A stretch of 64,000 bases of DNA from NCBI GenBank assembly GCA_002898575.1, contig BEHT01000004.1:1-64000 (forward strand). The letters run 5' to 3'. Below are positions 47,372 to 55,607 of this stretch, piece by piece. The notes below the pieces were generated by a model. That model was not told the DNA's origin and ran no database searches. It saw only the letters and a list, made by a program, of their open reading frames with translations. The stretch's first letter is position 1, and each line of letters starts with the position of its first letter. The position numbers and the translations under genes are program-made. The DNA is from a bacterium HR17. GTDB lineage: Bacteria; Armatimonadota; Fervidibacteria; Fervidibacterales; Fervidibacteraceae.

Positions 47372-47452
47372 GGGAGGGTGAGCCTTCCACCGCACTTATC
47401 CCTCACGCTCCCAAGCAAGGGGGTGAGGGTTCGTCGGGAGACTCACCCTCCC
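47372..47452. repeat. Nested inverted repeats between atpF and atpH
   Basis: Outer arms GGGAGGGTGAG (47372-47382) and CTCACCCTCCC (47442-47452) are perfectly complementary. Inside them CCCTCAC (47400-47406) pairs with GTGAGGG (47423-47429). The transcript could form a long two-tier hairpin within the ATP synthase operon. Confidence 0.7.
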
Positions 47453-47461
47453 GATATGGGC

Positions 47462-47998
47462 TCAGTGAGTGACGCGGCGCTGCAGTTCCTTTTCCAAGAT
47501 GTCGTTGATGAGTTCGTGGTGGGCGGTACGGTCAAGGCTGCGCTCAATGAGTTTCTCAGCTATCCGCACCGCCATGTCCACCACATAGTCGCGCAACTCC
47601 ACCATGAGTTTCTCCCGCTCCAAGGCGATTTGCTCTTGGGCGCGCTGCAGGAGGCGTTCCGCCTGCTCACGGGCATCGGCGAGCAAGGCGTCACGGGCTT
47701 GATAGGCTTGCTGCATCGCCTCTTGCAAGCGGGCACGGGCGTCCTCTTCAATTTGGGCGAGGCGCTGCTCGTATTCCGCCCGCAGCCGCTCCATCTCTGC
47801 GCGCTGGCGGTCGGCGTCCTCTAAGGCTTTGCGCACCCGCTCCTCCCGCTCGCGAAAGATTTGCTGAACGGGCGCAAAGGCGAACTTGCGCAAAAGCCAA
47901 TACAAGATGAGAAACGCGACCGCCTGCGACGCTATCCACTTCCAGTCTTTGGGCAGGTATTCGGCGATATTGCCCAAGAAATCCAGCGGTGCGGTCAT
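47462..47998 (-). CDS. atpF: F0 ATP synthase subunit b
   Basis: The 178-residue subunit has one N-terminal membrane segment (WIASQAVAFLILYWLLRKFA) and a long charged helix (REREERVRKALEDADRQRAE) that forms the stator stalk. ATG 47998 follows GGTGACACTCC. It lies 13 bp after atpE. Confidence 0.95.
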   Translation of the reverse strand: MTAPLDFLGNIAEYLPKDWKWIASQAVAFLILYWLLRKFAFAPVQQIFREREERVRKALEDADRQRAEMERLRAEYEQRLAQIEEDARARLQEAMQQAYQARDALLADAREQAERLLQRAQEQIALEREKLMVELRDYVVDMAVRIAEKLIERSLDRTAHHELINDILEKELQRRVTH

Positions 47999-48011
47999 GG
48001 AGTGTCACCGC

Positions 48012-48299
48012 CTACTTAACGAATGTCTTCGCCAGTTCCATGACTTGCTCAACGCCAGGCAAACGCCCTTGAATGACGAAAAAGCTCACCAGCACATAGA
48101 TGACCAGCGATTCAATCAACGCCAGACCCAAGATGAGCGAGAAACGGATATCGCCTGCCGCTTCGGGTTGGCGGGCGATGCTTTCTACAGCGGCAGCGGC
48201 TGCACGGGCTTGGGCGTGCGAGGCGAATATCACCGCTAACGGCAAGCCCAGCCCAACTGCCAGCGCCAGTGCGGCAAGGTAGGCACCTAACGCACCCAT
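48012..48299 (-). CDS. atpE: F0 ATP synthase subunit c with sodium-type ion site
   Basis: The 95-residue hairpin protein forms the rotor ring. Helix 1 leads into the polar loop VESIARQPEAAGDI. In helix 2 the ion-carrying Glu63 lies in LIESLVIYVL. Gln30 sits seven residues before the AVES motif, the place of Gln32 in the sodium-binding ring of Ilyobacter tartaricus; Ser64 and Tyr68 match Ser66 and Tyr70. ATG 48299 follows AAGGAGGG; a longer frame upstream adds a charged stretch that does not fit the family. Na+ coupling is inferred from these residues only. Confidence 0.93.
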   Translation of the reverse strand: MGALGAYLAALALAVGLGLPLAVIFASHAQARAAAAAVESIARQPEAAGDIRFSLILGLALIESLVIYVLVSFFVIQGRLPGVEQVMELAKTFVK

Positions 48300-48357
48300 C
48301 CGACCATCCCTCCTTGACACAGTTTCGCGGGGGCGAAGTGATTCGCCCCAACTCTTT

Positions 48358-49224
48358 TCACGGGTGATGCGCCACCCCTTCGTGGGCAGCGTTGTGGGCT
48401 TCCCCATGTCCTTCATGGTGTGCCACGAACAAAGCGATGTAAACAGCCGTCAGCGAGCTGAACACGAACGCTTGAATGAACGCGACCAACACATGTAACA
48501 GCACGACGGGCAACTGAAAGGGCATCGGCACCTGCGCCCACGACGGCAAAAACCCCAGCGCCTTCACAGCCGTGATGCCCAGTAAGGCGAACTGGTAGAT
48601 CACTGTGTCCTCACCGAAAATGTTGCCGAACAAGCGGATGGACAGCGAAATGAGTTTGGACACTTCGCCGATTAAGTGCACCAACGGCGCTAAGGTGACG
48701 ACATTGAAGATGGCGTTGACCAGCGGGTTCGGGAAGGGGCGGTCCACATAGTGCAGCAGGTAGTTTTTGAAGCCCAACTCCTTGATGGCGACGGCGTGGA
48801 CGATCGTCAAGGACGCCGCCGCCAAACCGATGGTGATGTAGGGATGCGCGGTCGGCGACATGAAGCCGGGGATGAGCCCGATGAGGTTGAGCAGCAAAAT
48901 GTAGGTGAAGAAACTGCCGATGACGGGCGCATATTTTTCGCCGCCAGGACCGATGGCGCTGCGGGCGAGCCCCTCAAAAAACTCCACCGCCATCTCCCAC
49001 ATCACTTGCCAGCGGCTGCGGGGCACGATGTCCAACCGCTGCGATAGCCACCAAAAAAAGACGACCAACCCGACCGCCACCACCAACGAAACGGTCAGCC
49101 AGTCAGGGATGCCCAGTATCTTGTAGACGCCGTGCAACCATGTCTCCTCAGGCGCAGAGACATGCATACCCGCACCGTGGGCGGCAGCTCCTCCATGGGC
49201 AACACCGTGTCCGACATCAGCCAT
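48358..49224 (-). CDS. atpB: F0 ATP synthase subunit a
   Basis: The 288-residue membrane subunit provides the ion half-channels. It has several membrane segments and the conserved Arg helix in SKLISLSIRLFGNIFGEDTV. GLIPGFMSPTAHPYITIGLA and the C-terminal VLLHVLVAFIQAFVFSSLTA are typical. Both ends are His/Gly/Ala-rich: the N-terminus (about 20 residues) and the tail VAHHEGHGEAHNAAHEGVAH. ATG 49224 is used. Confidence 0.96.
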   Translation of the reverse strand: MADVGHGVAHGGAAAHGAGMHVSAPEETWLHGVYKILGIPDWLTVSLVVAVGLVVFFWWLSQRLDIVPRSRWQVMWEMAVEFFEGLARSAIGPGGEKYAPVIGSFFTYILLLNLIGLIPGFMSPTAHPYITIGLAAASLTIVHAVAIKELGFKNYLLHYVDRPFPNPLVNAIFNVVTLAPLVHLIGEVSKLISLSIRLFGNIFGEDTVIYQFALLGITAVKALGFLPSWAQVPMPFQLPVVLLHVLVAFIQAFVFSSLTAVYIALFVAHHEGHGEAHNAAHEGVAHHP

Positions 49225-49298
49225 GCGTTATCCCACCTTTGCACCACGCACCGTCTGTGGGTTATGGCAGGAGTTGGTCGTTGCGACCTTAACAGCGT

Positions 49299-49730
49299 TC
49301 AAGGGCGCGTTCGGATGCGCCCCTTCGCTCGGTCACCGGCTTGATGGCTTTGCAGCGTGATGCCCAACGCCTTCAGCGTGAACACGACATGGGGCGTGGC
49401 GATGCCCGCTGCCAGTAACGCCCCATCAAAATAACGCAGCCGTGTAAGAAAGTAAAGGCCTGCGACCAACACAGCCCATTTTCCCACCATGAGCGGGACC
49501 GCCCAGCGTCGTCGCAATTTGACCTCACCAGCCGCACGAAAAGTTTGCGTCACAAACAACTCCGTGACTTTGATGAAACTCAGGCTGACCAACACGCCCA
49601 GCGCGTAGTTGACGACCCACTTGCCGTTCGCCGTCGTGCACAACAGCAGTGCCACCAACCCGCCGACAAGCAGCGAAGTCCTGTAAACGCGTTGCAAAAG
49701 CCCGAGATCGGTTGGCGAAGGGGTTGCCAT
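49299..49730 (-). CDS. Small membrane protein of the ATP synthase operon (AtpI-like)
   Basis: The 143-residue protein has about four membrane segments (SLLVGGLVALLLCTTANGKW, VNYALGVLVSLSFIKVTEL, VPLMVGKWAVLVAGLYFL). Topology and position just before atpB match ATP synthase subunit I, which helps c-ring assembly. Sequence identity is too low to name it firmly by eye. Confidence 0.7.
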   Translation of the reverse strand: MATPSPTDLGLLQRVYRTSLLVGGLVALLLCTTANGKWVVNYALGVLVSLSFIKVTELFVTQTFRAAGEVKLRRRWAVPLMVGKWAVLVAGLYFLTRLRYFDGALLAAGIATPHVVFTLKALGITLQSHQAGDRAKGRIRTRP

Positions 49731-49762
49731 AGCCTGTTCACGCCTCGCTCGTTAGAGCGCTT

Positions 49763-49987
49763 TCATTTTGACACCCGCAAGAGCATCCGCACCAGTTCCA
49801 CGGTGCCCGCCGTTCCGCCGACGATGACGCCGACGGCTTTGCCGATGGGGTCAACGCCGAAGCGTTTGTCCAGCCATGCGCCGACCAACCAGCCAAACAG
49901 CACCGCGCCGACCATGAAACTTCCTGCGGTCATCGCCACCATCCAGTCCATGCGGTGGCGGGGATTTTGTGGGTCAGGACGACCCAT
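49763..49987 (-). CDS. AtpZ/AtpI-family small membrane protein
   Basis: The 74-residue protein has two membrane segments: VAMTAGSFMVGAVLFGWLVG, then GAWLDKRFGVDPIGKAVGVI. The G-x2-LD-x-x-F-x-x-x-P pattern is that of AtpZ-type proteins, which accompany F-type ATP synthases and have been linked to Mg2+ or Ca2+ transport. It precedes the AtpI-like gene by 32 bp. Confidence 0.82.
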   Translation of the reverse strand: MGRPDPQNPRHRMDWMVAMTAGSFMVGAVLFGWLVGAWLDKRFGVDPIGKAVGVIVGGTAGTVELVRMLLRVSK

Positions 49988-50019
49988 GATGGTTCACCTA
50001 CCTCGGCGGAATGAACGCC

Positions 50020-51924
50020 TCACGGTGCTCCGACAACGACGCGGCGGTCGCGTCGCGCCGCCCCCCATCGCATCGCCCCAATAATTGCCACGCCCAGCCC
50101 GACGCCGAGCCAAATGCCGTGCACCGTGCGCAGCAACGATAGGGCAATAGGCGAGTGGGCGTGGCTAAAAGTGTTCATGACGGATGCCAACCCGATGACC
50201 GCAGGCACAAGCAACCATTGCCCGATTTTCGCTTCCAAGTGAGTGCCCGTCAGGAAAAAGAACGCCAGCACCAAAGCGGGATGTCCCAGTAGGAACTCCT
50301 TGAAGCGTGGGCGCGCAATGAGCACATCTTCAAAGAGTGCCCGCAACTTCAACTCCCACGCAGCGACACCGACCGACGGTTCGTTGCCCGTGCGCATCAG
50401 CCAATAGGCGACAACGCTCGCCGCCACCAACAAGCCTATCGCTTGTCCCCAACGGATGGGCGCCGCGAGGAGAGCGCGCAAGTTGTCACTCGCGACCGCC
50501 CATCGCTCGCGGAGGGGCAATTCTGCTGTCTCCCACCACTGCGTCAAGGTCAGGGCAGCTACCACCAACAGGGGTAGCAGTTGGGACAACTTGACGCCCG
50601 AAAATTCGTCTACCTTTAGCCAAAAACGATGGTCAAAGAGCAGCGCCGCTTCCATCAGCGCGCAAGCGACCAGCACCGTAAGACAAGTCGCTACGCCCGA
50701 CGCGGTTCGTTTCCAGCGGTCAGCGCTGCGCAAGGTTTGTTGGTAACCCCACCAAATGGCGAGGAGCGGGGCAGTAACGGCTAACCCGAACGCGCCGATT
50801 TTCGCCGCCCACAAGGGTGCGACCCAGCGTAAGGCTAACCCTGCGGTGCCGAGAACCCCTACCACCACCCACTGTCGCTGATGCGTCATCGGGAAGAGAC
50901 ACCCCAGCACCCCGACCCCTGTCGCCGTCGCCCCCAACCAGACGAGCCACCACAACCACACGGGTGCCGTCGCTGCCGGTAGAGATGACGGTTGACCCAG
51001 TTCAAATCCCTCGCGCTCAAAGGCAGCGCGCAGCGCACTGAGGTAATCGCGAGCCGTCGCCACCGCATCGCCCTTCAAATGGAGCGGCACACGAATATAA
51101 CACAGCCGAGCGTTACGCTCTCGCACGGCACGGGTGAAACGGTCTATCAGTTCCGGCAGGGTGAAATTGGGCAATTCGCGGGGACTGACACTGTGGACAC
51201 GGACGACACGGTCAGCCAACCCTTTGGCTAAAGCGCGGTCGCCCTTCTGAGAAGTTAGTTCCAAAATGCCGACGAGGCACCCCGTTTGGCGCAAGGCTTG
51301 GGCGGCAGCGTCCAGCATCGTTCGGTAGCCGAACACTTCCTCACCGTCAAACATGACAGCGAACGCGCCGCACTGGCGCACTTCGTCCATCCAAAAGCGC
51401 ACACCGCGGTCGGTCAACCCCGGTGGGTTGGGCAAACGCGCCACGACACTCAAACCGGCGTCACGGACAGCGTCCGCCAATTGCCTGTCCAATCCCAGCG
51501 GCAGCGGTAAATCCAACAAATCCGCCGTGGGCAGGGTCAAAAACCACATAGCGCCGTGTCTTTGAGCGGCGGCAACTGTCACCCCCCACTGCTGCATCAG
51601 CGCGCGCCGCAACCGTTCCAATAGTTCAAGGGAGGGCGCTGCCAGCGTCGGCGGATTTGCGCTAACGACAAAAACTTTTCCGCTGGCGATCCAATCACGG
51701 AGCGTCTCCGCCGAAACCGCGACGGCAGTAACCCCCGCTTGACGCAAGTCTGTCAGAAGCGCCGGCAACGGGCGACCGCTGATGGCGCAGAGCATCCGCA
51801 CCTCCGCCCCATCTAGCGTCAGGGCAACGGTGCGGTAACGCCGTTCTATTTGCCATCGCCATCCAGCCAAAACGATTGCCACCCAGACGCCGATTAACCA
51901 GATGAACCGCAGACTTTGGTGCAC
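50020..51924 (-). CDS. DUF5693-type membrane protein
   Basis: The 634-residue protein has an N-terminal membrane segment, a soluble TIM-like domain (GRPLPALLTDLRQAGVTAVA, VRQCGAFAVMFDGEEVFGYR, RLCYIRVPLHLKGDAVATAR) and about ten C-terminal membrane segments. This layout fits DUF5693, whose function is unknown. GTG 51924 lies 7 nt after GGAGGGT; the ATG five codons upstream overlaps that site. It is the first gene of the ATP synthase run, 32 bp before the AtpZ-like gene, and diverges from the DUF1844 gene. Confidence 0.8.
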   Translation of the reverse strand: MHQSLRFIWLIGVWVAIVLAGWRWQIERRYRTVALTLDGAEVRMLCAISGRPLPALLTDLRQAGVTAVAVSAETLRDWIASGKVFVVSANPPTLAAPSLELLERLRRALMQQWGVTVAAAQRHGAMWFLTLPTADLLDLPLPLGLDRQLADAVRDAGLSVVARLPNPPGLTDRGVRFWMDEVRQCGAFAVMFDGEEVFGYRTMLDAAAQALRQTGCLVGILELTSQKGDRALAKGLADRVVRVHSVSPRELPNFTLPELIDRFTRAVRERNARLCYIRVPLHLKGDAVATARDYLSALRAAFEREGFELGQPSSLPAATAPVWLWWLVWLGATATGVGVLGCLFPMTHQRQWVVVGVLGTAGLALRWVAPLWAAKIGAFGLAVTAPLLAIWWGYQQTLRSADRWKRTASGVATCLTVLVACALMEAALLFDHRFWLKVDEFSGVKLSQLLPLLVVAALTLTQWWETAELPLRERWAVASDNLRALLAAPIRWGQAIGLLVAASVVAYWLMRTGNEPSVGVAAWELKLRALFEDVLIARPRFKEFLLGHPALVLAFFFLTGTHLEAKIGQWLLVPAVIGLASVMNTFSHAHSPIALSLLRTVHGIWLGVGLGVAIIGAMRWGAARRDRRVVVGAP

Positions 51925-52044
51925 GGTGTCACCCTCCATGATGCTTTCGGTCGGAGCGCGATTTTGTCAATGGGCGTCCGTTCACGACAAATCTGCCACA
52001 GACTGATTAAAGATGCCCAAAAACGGTCAGGGAGGTGTAGGGCT

Positions 52045-52398
52045 ATGGCAGAGCCTGAAACGCGCCATGTCAACGACCCAGCGGCACCGTCTCCCGACAC
52101 GACGGTGCCCCTTGCGGCGTTGGATGTCCCGCAGGCGTTGATGCTGTGCATCAGCCTGTTGGCTGAACTGGCGTGGCAAAAATTGGGGTTGCACATTAAC
52201 CCCGCTACCGGTCAAGTTCATGCCGATTTGCCTCAAGCCCGTTTGGCGATTGATAGCATCGCTGTTTTGATAGAGATGGTGCGAGCGCATGTGAGCGACC
52301 GCGACTACGAAGCGCTACGCACGCAGTTGATGAACCTGCGGCTCAATTACGCTGAACAGGCGCGCCGACACAGCGGCGCAAGCGGCGGTTCACCGTAG
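52045..52398 (+). CDS. DUF1844 domain protein
   Basis: The 117-residue protein carries the DUF1844 core: LDVPQALMLCISLLAELAWQ, then LPQARLAIDSIAVLIEMVRA and YEALRTQLMNLRLNYAEQ. The family is common in several phyla and often lies near fatty-acid or translation genes; its function is not known. ATG 52045 follows GGGAGGTG. The accB-like gene begins 55 bp downstream. Confidence 0.87.
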   Translation: MAEPETRHVNDPAAPSPDTTVPLAALDVPQALMLCISLLAELAWQKLGLHINPATGQVHADLPQARLAIDSIAVLIEMVRAHVSDRDYEALRTQLMNLRLNYAEQARRHSGASGGSP

Positions 52399-52453
52399 GG
52401 TGCGGTGCTATACTTCCACGCGGCGCGCCATCAAAGCAGGATGGTGATGACGG

Positions 52454-52906
52454 ATGAACTTGAACATGGAACTGCTCCACCAGTTGGTCAATTTGGTGCG
52501 AGACGCGCGCATCAGTGAACTGACCCTGCGGGTGGGTGACTGGCGTGTGACCATTCGCAAGGGAGCGCCTTTATCCGCGCCGCCGTCCTCGTCTACCGCG
52601 CGGCGGGCAGCGGGCGGGGCTCAATCTGACGAGGTCGCCCACGCACCGTCACCCTCATATGTGCCTGTCGTGTCCAGTTGGGTCGGGATCGTGCGACGGC
52701 AGCACAACGGCAAACCGCTGGTGCAAGTCGGCGACACTGTCCGCAAGGGGCAAACGGTCTGTTGGATTGACGCATTGGGCGTGCGCAACGAGGTGCGCGC
52801 CCCTGAAAGCGGACGCATCGTGGAAATCTTCGTAGAAGACGGGCAATCGGTGGAGTTTGGGCAGCAACTGATGCTGCTGGAGCCGCACGACAAGGGAGGC
52901 GAGTGA
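52454..52906 (+). CDS. BCCP-like biotinyl-domain protein lacking the biotinylation lysine
   Basis: The 150-residue protein has the layout of AccB: an N-terminal helix (MNLNMELLHQLVNLVRDARI), an Ala/Pro/Ser linker (about 38-70) and a biotinyl domain (about 71-145) with KPLVQVGDTVRKGQTVCWID and VRAPESGRIVEIFVEDGQSV. At the hairpin tip, where BCCP has EAMKMMNE, it reads DALGVRNE, so Gly109 replaces the lysine that carries biotin. It cannot be biotinylated there. It lies just upstream of accC. It may be a regulatory or structural relative, like plant BADC proteins, or an AccB that lost activity; a true AccB must then be elsewhere. Confidence 0.85.
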   Translation: MNLNMELLHQLVNLVRDARISELTLRVGDWRVTIRKGAPLSAPPSSSTARRAAGGAQSDEVAHAPSPSYVPVVSSWVGIVRRQHNGKPLVQVGDTVRKGQTVCWIDALGVRNEVRAPESGRIVEIFVEDGQSVEFGQQLMLLEPHDKGGE

Positions 52907-52910
52907 ACGC

Positions 52911-53261
52911 ATGCGGCGGGCGCAAACCTTAGCGGTCTTGTTGGTCGCCGCTCTCGTCATCGCCATCGGCGTCGCCCTCGTTTACTTCAACCGCCAAATG
53001 ACCGCAACACACGGCACCACCGCGCCGGCTCCAACGACTTTAGGGGCAGCGATGCAACGGGCGAAAGAAGTGGAGTGTCTGAACAACTTACGACAACTGC
53101 GCGCCGCAGTCCAGCAATACCGCGCCGTCAACGAGACGAATCCGCCCAACCTGCAAGATTTGCGAGGGGGCGTTCCGCCCGTTTGCCCGGTCACCCAAGT
53201 GCCTTACACTTACGACCCTGCGACAGGCACCGTGCGTTGTCCCCGACACCCTAACCTTTGA
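52911..53261 (+). CDS. Short membrane-anchored protein resembling a pseudopilin C-terminal region
   Basis: The 116-residue protein has one N-terminal membrane segment (TLAVLLVAALVIAIGVALVY) without the prepilin cleavage motif. Then come ECLNNLRQLRAAVQQYRAVN, DLRGGVPPVCPVTQVPYTYD and TGTVRCPRHPNL, a pattern seen after the helix of type II secretion G-like proteins. ATG 52911 lies 4 bp after the preceding stop, so it is co-transcribed with the BCCP-like and accC genes. Role unknown. Confidence 0.7.
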   Translation: MRRAQTLAVLLVAALVIAIGVALVYFNRQMTATHGTTAPAPTTLGAAMQRAKEVECLNNLRQLRAAVQQYRAVNETNPPNLQDLRGGVPPVCPVTQVPYTYDPATGTVRCPRHPNL

Positions 53262-53291
53262 AATCCAGCGCGAGTTGGCAGGTGAGAAGAG

Positions 53292-54641
53292 ATGTTCCGG
53301 AAAGTGCTGATTGCCAATCGCGGCGAAATCGCTATCCGTGTCATTCGGGCGTGCCGTGAGTTGGGCATCAAAACGGTCGCGGTTTATTCAGAGGCGGACC
53401 GCAATTGCTTGCATGTGCGGTTCGCCGATGAAGCGGTGTGCATCGGACCAGCGCCCGCAAAGGACAGTTACTTGAACATTCCCAACTTGATCAGCGCTGC
53501 TTTGCTCAAAGGCTGCGATGCGGTGCATCCAGGTTACGGGTTTTTGGCGGAAGATGCGACCTTCGCTGAAATTTGCGCCCGCTACAAAATCAAGTTCATC
53601 GGACCGCCGCCTCACGCCATTGAACTGATGGGCAACAAGAGCAAAGCCCGCCAGTTGGCACAGCAAGTCGGCGTGCCTGTGATCCCTGGGCGAGACCGTG
53701 TTGAGTCGGAACGGGACGCAGTGGAAGCGGCGCGTCAATTGGGTTACCCTGTCCTCATCAAAGCGGCAGCCGGCGGCGGCGGGAAGGGCATCCGCATCGT
53801 CCACAACGAGCAAGAGTTACTGCGCAACCTGTCCATCGCACGCACCGAAGCGGAAGCCGCGTTCGGTAACGGCGCCGTCTACTTGGAGAAATTTCTGGAA
53901 GAGCCCCGCCACATTGAGTTCCAAATCCTCGCCGACGAGCACGGCAACATCGTTCACTTGGGCGAGCGGGAGTGCAGTATCCAAACGGTGCGCCACCAAA
54001 AGTTGCTGGAAGAAGCGCCGTCCCCTGCCGTCACGCCTGCCTTGCGGGAGCGCATGGGGCGTGCCGCGATGCGCTTGGCTGCCGCTGCGGGTTACACCAA
54101 CGCCGGCACGGTGGAGTTTTTGCTGGACAAAAACGGCAACTTCTACTTCATTGAGATGAACACGCGCATCCAAGTGGAGCACCCCGTCACGGAAATGGTC
54201 ACAGGTATTGACTTGGTGAAGGAGCAAATCCGCATCGCCGCGGGCGAACGGCTGTCCGTTCGGCAAGTGGAAATGCGCGGGCACGCGATTGAGTGCCGTA
54301 TCACCGCCGAAGACCCCTACCGCAACTTCGCTCCCAACACGGGCGTCGTCCGCAATTTGGTGTTGCCTGGCGGTCCTGGCATTCGGTTGGACACGCACCT
54401 TTATGAAGGTTACGAAATTCCGCCTTATTACGACGCTCTGCTGTGCAAGTTAATTGCCCACGGACGCGACCGCAATGAATCCATCGCCCGCGCCCAACGC
54501 GCCCTCAGCGAGTTTTTTGTGGAAGGGGTCAAAACAACTGTCCCGCTCCATCAACGCCTGCTCGCTCACACCGCTTTCCGTCGTGGCGCCATTTCCACCG
54601 GCTTTCTCCCGCGCTTTCTGGCTGAAGAATTTGAAGGGTGA
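53292..54641 (+). CDS. accC: Acetyl-CoA carboxylase biotin carboxylase subunit
   Basis: The 449-residue ATP-grasp enzyme carboxylates biotin on its carrier protein. Motifs: [39 protein letters not shown], the Gly-rich loop [54 protein letters not shown] and the active-site [20 protein letters not shown]. Length is normal. The adjacent carrier-like gene lacks the target lysine, so its partner must be encoded elsewhere. ATG 53292 follows GGTGAGAAGAG. Confidence 0.97.
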   Translation: MFRKVLIANRGEIAIRVIRACRELGIKTVAVYSEADRNCLHVRFADEAVCIGPAPAKDSYLNIPNLISAALLKGCDAVHPGYGFLAEDATFAEICARYKIKFIGPPPHAIELMGNKSKARQLAQQVGVPVIPGRDRVESERDAVEAARQLGYPVLIKAAAGGGGKGIRIVHNEQELLRNLSIARTEAEAAFGNGAVYLEKFLEEPRHIEFQILADEHGNIVHLGERECSIQTVRHQKLLEEAPSPAVTPALRERMGRAAMRLAAAAGYTNAGTVEFLLDKNGNFYFIEMNTRIQVEHPVTEMVTGIDLVKEQIRIAAGERLSVRQVEMRGHAIECRITAEDPYRNFAPNTGVVRNLVLPGGPGIRLDTHLYEGYEIPPYYDALLCKLIAHGRDRNESIARAQRALSEFFVEGVKTTVPLHQRLLAHTAFRRGAISTGFLPRFLAEEFEG

Positions 54642-54646
54642 CCCCC

Positions 54647-55087
54647 ATGCAGGGACGCCGCCACGCCCGTGAAATCGCCTTGCAAATGTTGTTTCAAGCC
54701 GATGTCGGCAATTTGCCCATAGACGAAGCGGTGGAAGTGACCCTCGCTGACGCGCCGGATCTGGACGAAAGCGTGCGACGATACGCGACGGCGTTGGCAA
54801 AAGGCGTCTGGGCGCATCGGGCAGAGTTAGACGCTCATCTGCGCGCCGCTGCGGCTCATTGGTCAGTGGAACGCATGGCGGCAGTGGATCGTAACCTGTT
54901 GCGCATTGCCCTCTACGAAATTTTGTTCGTGGACGATGTGCCCTACCGCGTCGCTATCAATGAGGCAGTTGAGTTGGCGAAAAAGTATGGCGGCGCTGAA
55001 TCGCGCCGTTTTGTTAACGGCGTGTTGGGCGCGATCACCCGCAAGTTAGGCTTGAGTGAGGGAAAAGACCGTCGGACAAATCCTTGA
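54647..55087 (+). CDS. nusB: Transcription antitermination factor NusB
   Basis: The 146-residue all-helical protein has RRHAREIALQMLFQADVG at the N-terminus, MAAVDRNLLRIALYEILFVD in the middle and VAINEAVELAKKYGGAESRR, then FVNGVLGAI, all diagnostic. It binds boxA RNA in rRNA transcription complexes. ATG 54647 follows GAAGGGTGA and lies 5 bp after accC. Confidence 0.96.
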   Translation: MQGRRHAREIALQMLFQADVGNLPIDEAVEVTLADAPDLDESVRRYATALAKGVWAHRAELDAHLRAAAAHWSVERMAAVDRNLLRIALYEILFVDDVPYRVAINEAVELAKKYGGAESRRFVNGVLGAITRKLGLSEGKDRRTNP

Positions 55088-55607
55088 CCACGCCGCCCAA
55101 CCGGCGGACGACCGAGGTTTTTGTGCCCTGCCGCTTGACACCGCTACCGGCATGGCAGTTGATGCAGCCTTGCGCTTTTGTTGAATTGTCCTTTCGGCAG
55201 TGCCTCGGAGGGCGCGTCTCCTGACGCGCCCTTATGTTTTCACGCCATTTTTCGGCGGCTCAGGAGAGCCGCCCTCCGAACGAACCCCATTTTTCAACAC
55301 CGCAGGGGTGATTGAGCCGACCATCGGCGAAAAAAATCCCCGCTTGCTCAAGGAGAGGAACACCCTGCAGGGCAAGGTCTTTGTGAGCCTCGGCGAATTC
55401 CCCAGAGGCGGGACAGGGATTTGGACAGACTTGATGTGCAATAGCGGTTCGTTCCGAGCACAAGTTGACCGCACGCGCGTAACGGGAACGGCGTAACAAG
55501 GCGTGACAGAATTTGCCCCGGCGAAAAATGATCTGAAGCAAGATTTCTGGCACCGGCTTGTCAGCAGGTTAACTTGTTGCGGTAGCGGCGACGGAGGTTG
55601 ACTTTGC
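55088..55607. other. Intergenic region between nusB and folD
   Basis: It holds a weak hairpin (CCGCC/GGCGG, 55093-55107) followed after some distance by a short T run (55118-55122), then the long hairpin repeat (55177-55288). The remaining ~320 bp show no gene: one plus-strand frame of 98 codons is open but begins inside the repeat. Confidence 0.7.
55177..55288 (+). repeat. Long hairpin repeat element
   Basis: About 112 bp. It contains two hairpins, stem GGCGCGT/ACGCGCC and stem GGCGGCTC/GAGCCGCC, enclosed by TCGGAGGGC and GCCCTCCGA, which pair as an outer stem. It is nearly identical to 60462-60574, both in the hairpins and in the joining sequence with TTATGTTTTCACGCCA. Confidence 0.9.

Noticed and set aside
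55200-55496. 98-codon plus-strand frame between nusB and folD
   Set aside because: It begins inside the hairpin repeat and the predicted product is repeat-derived; no homologous feature or ribosome site.
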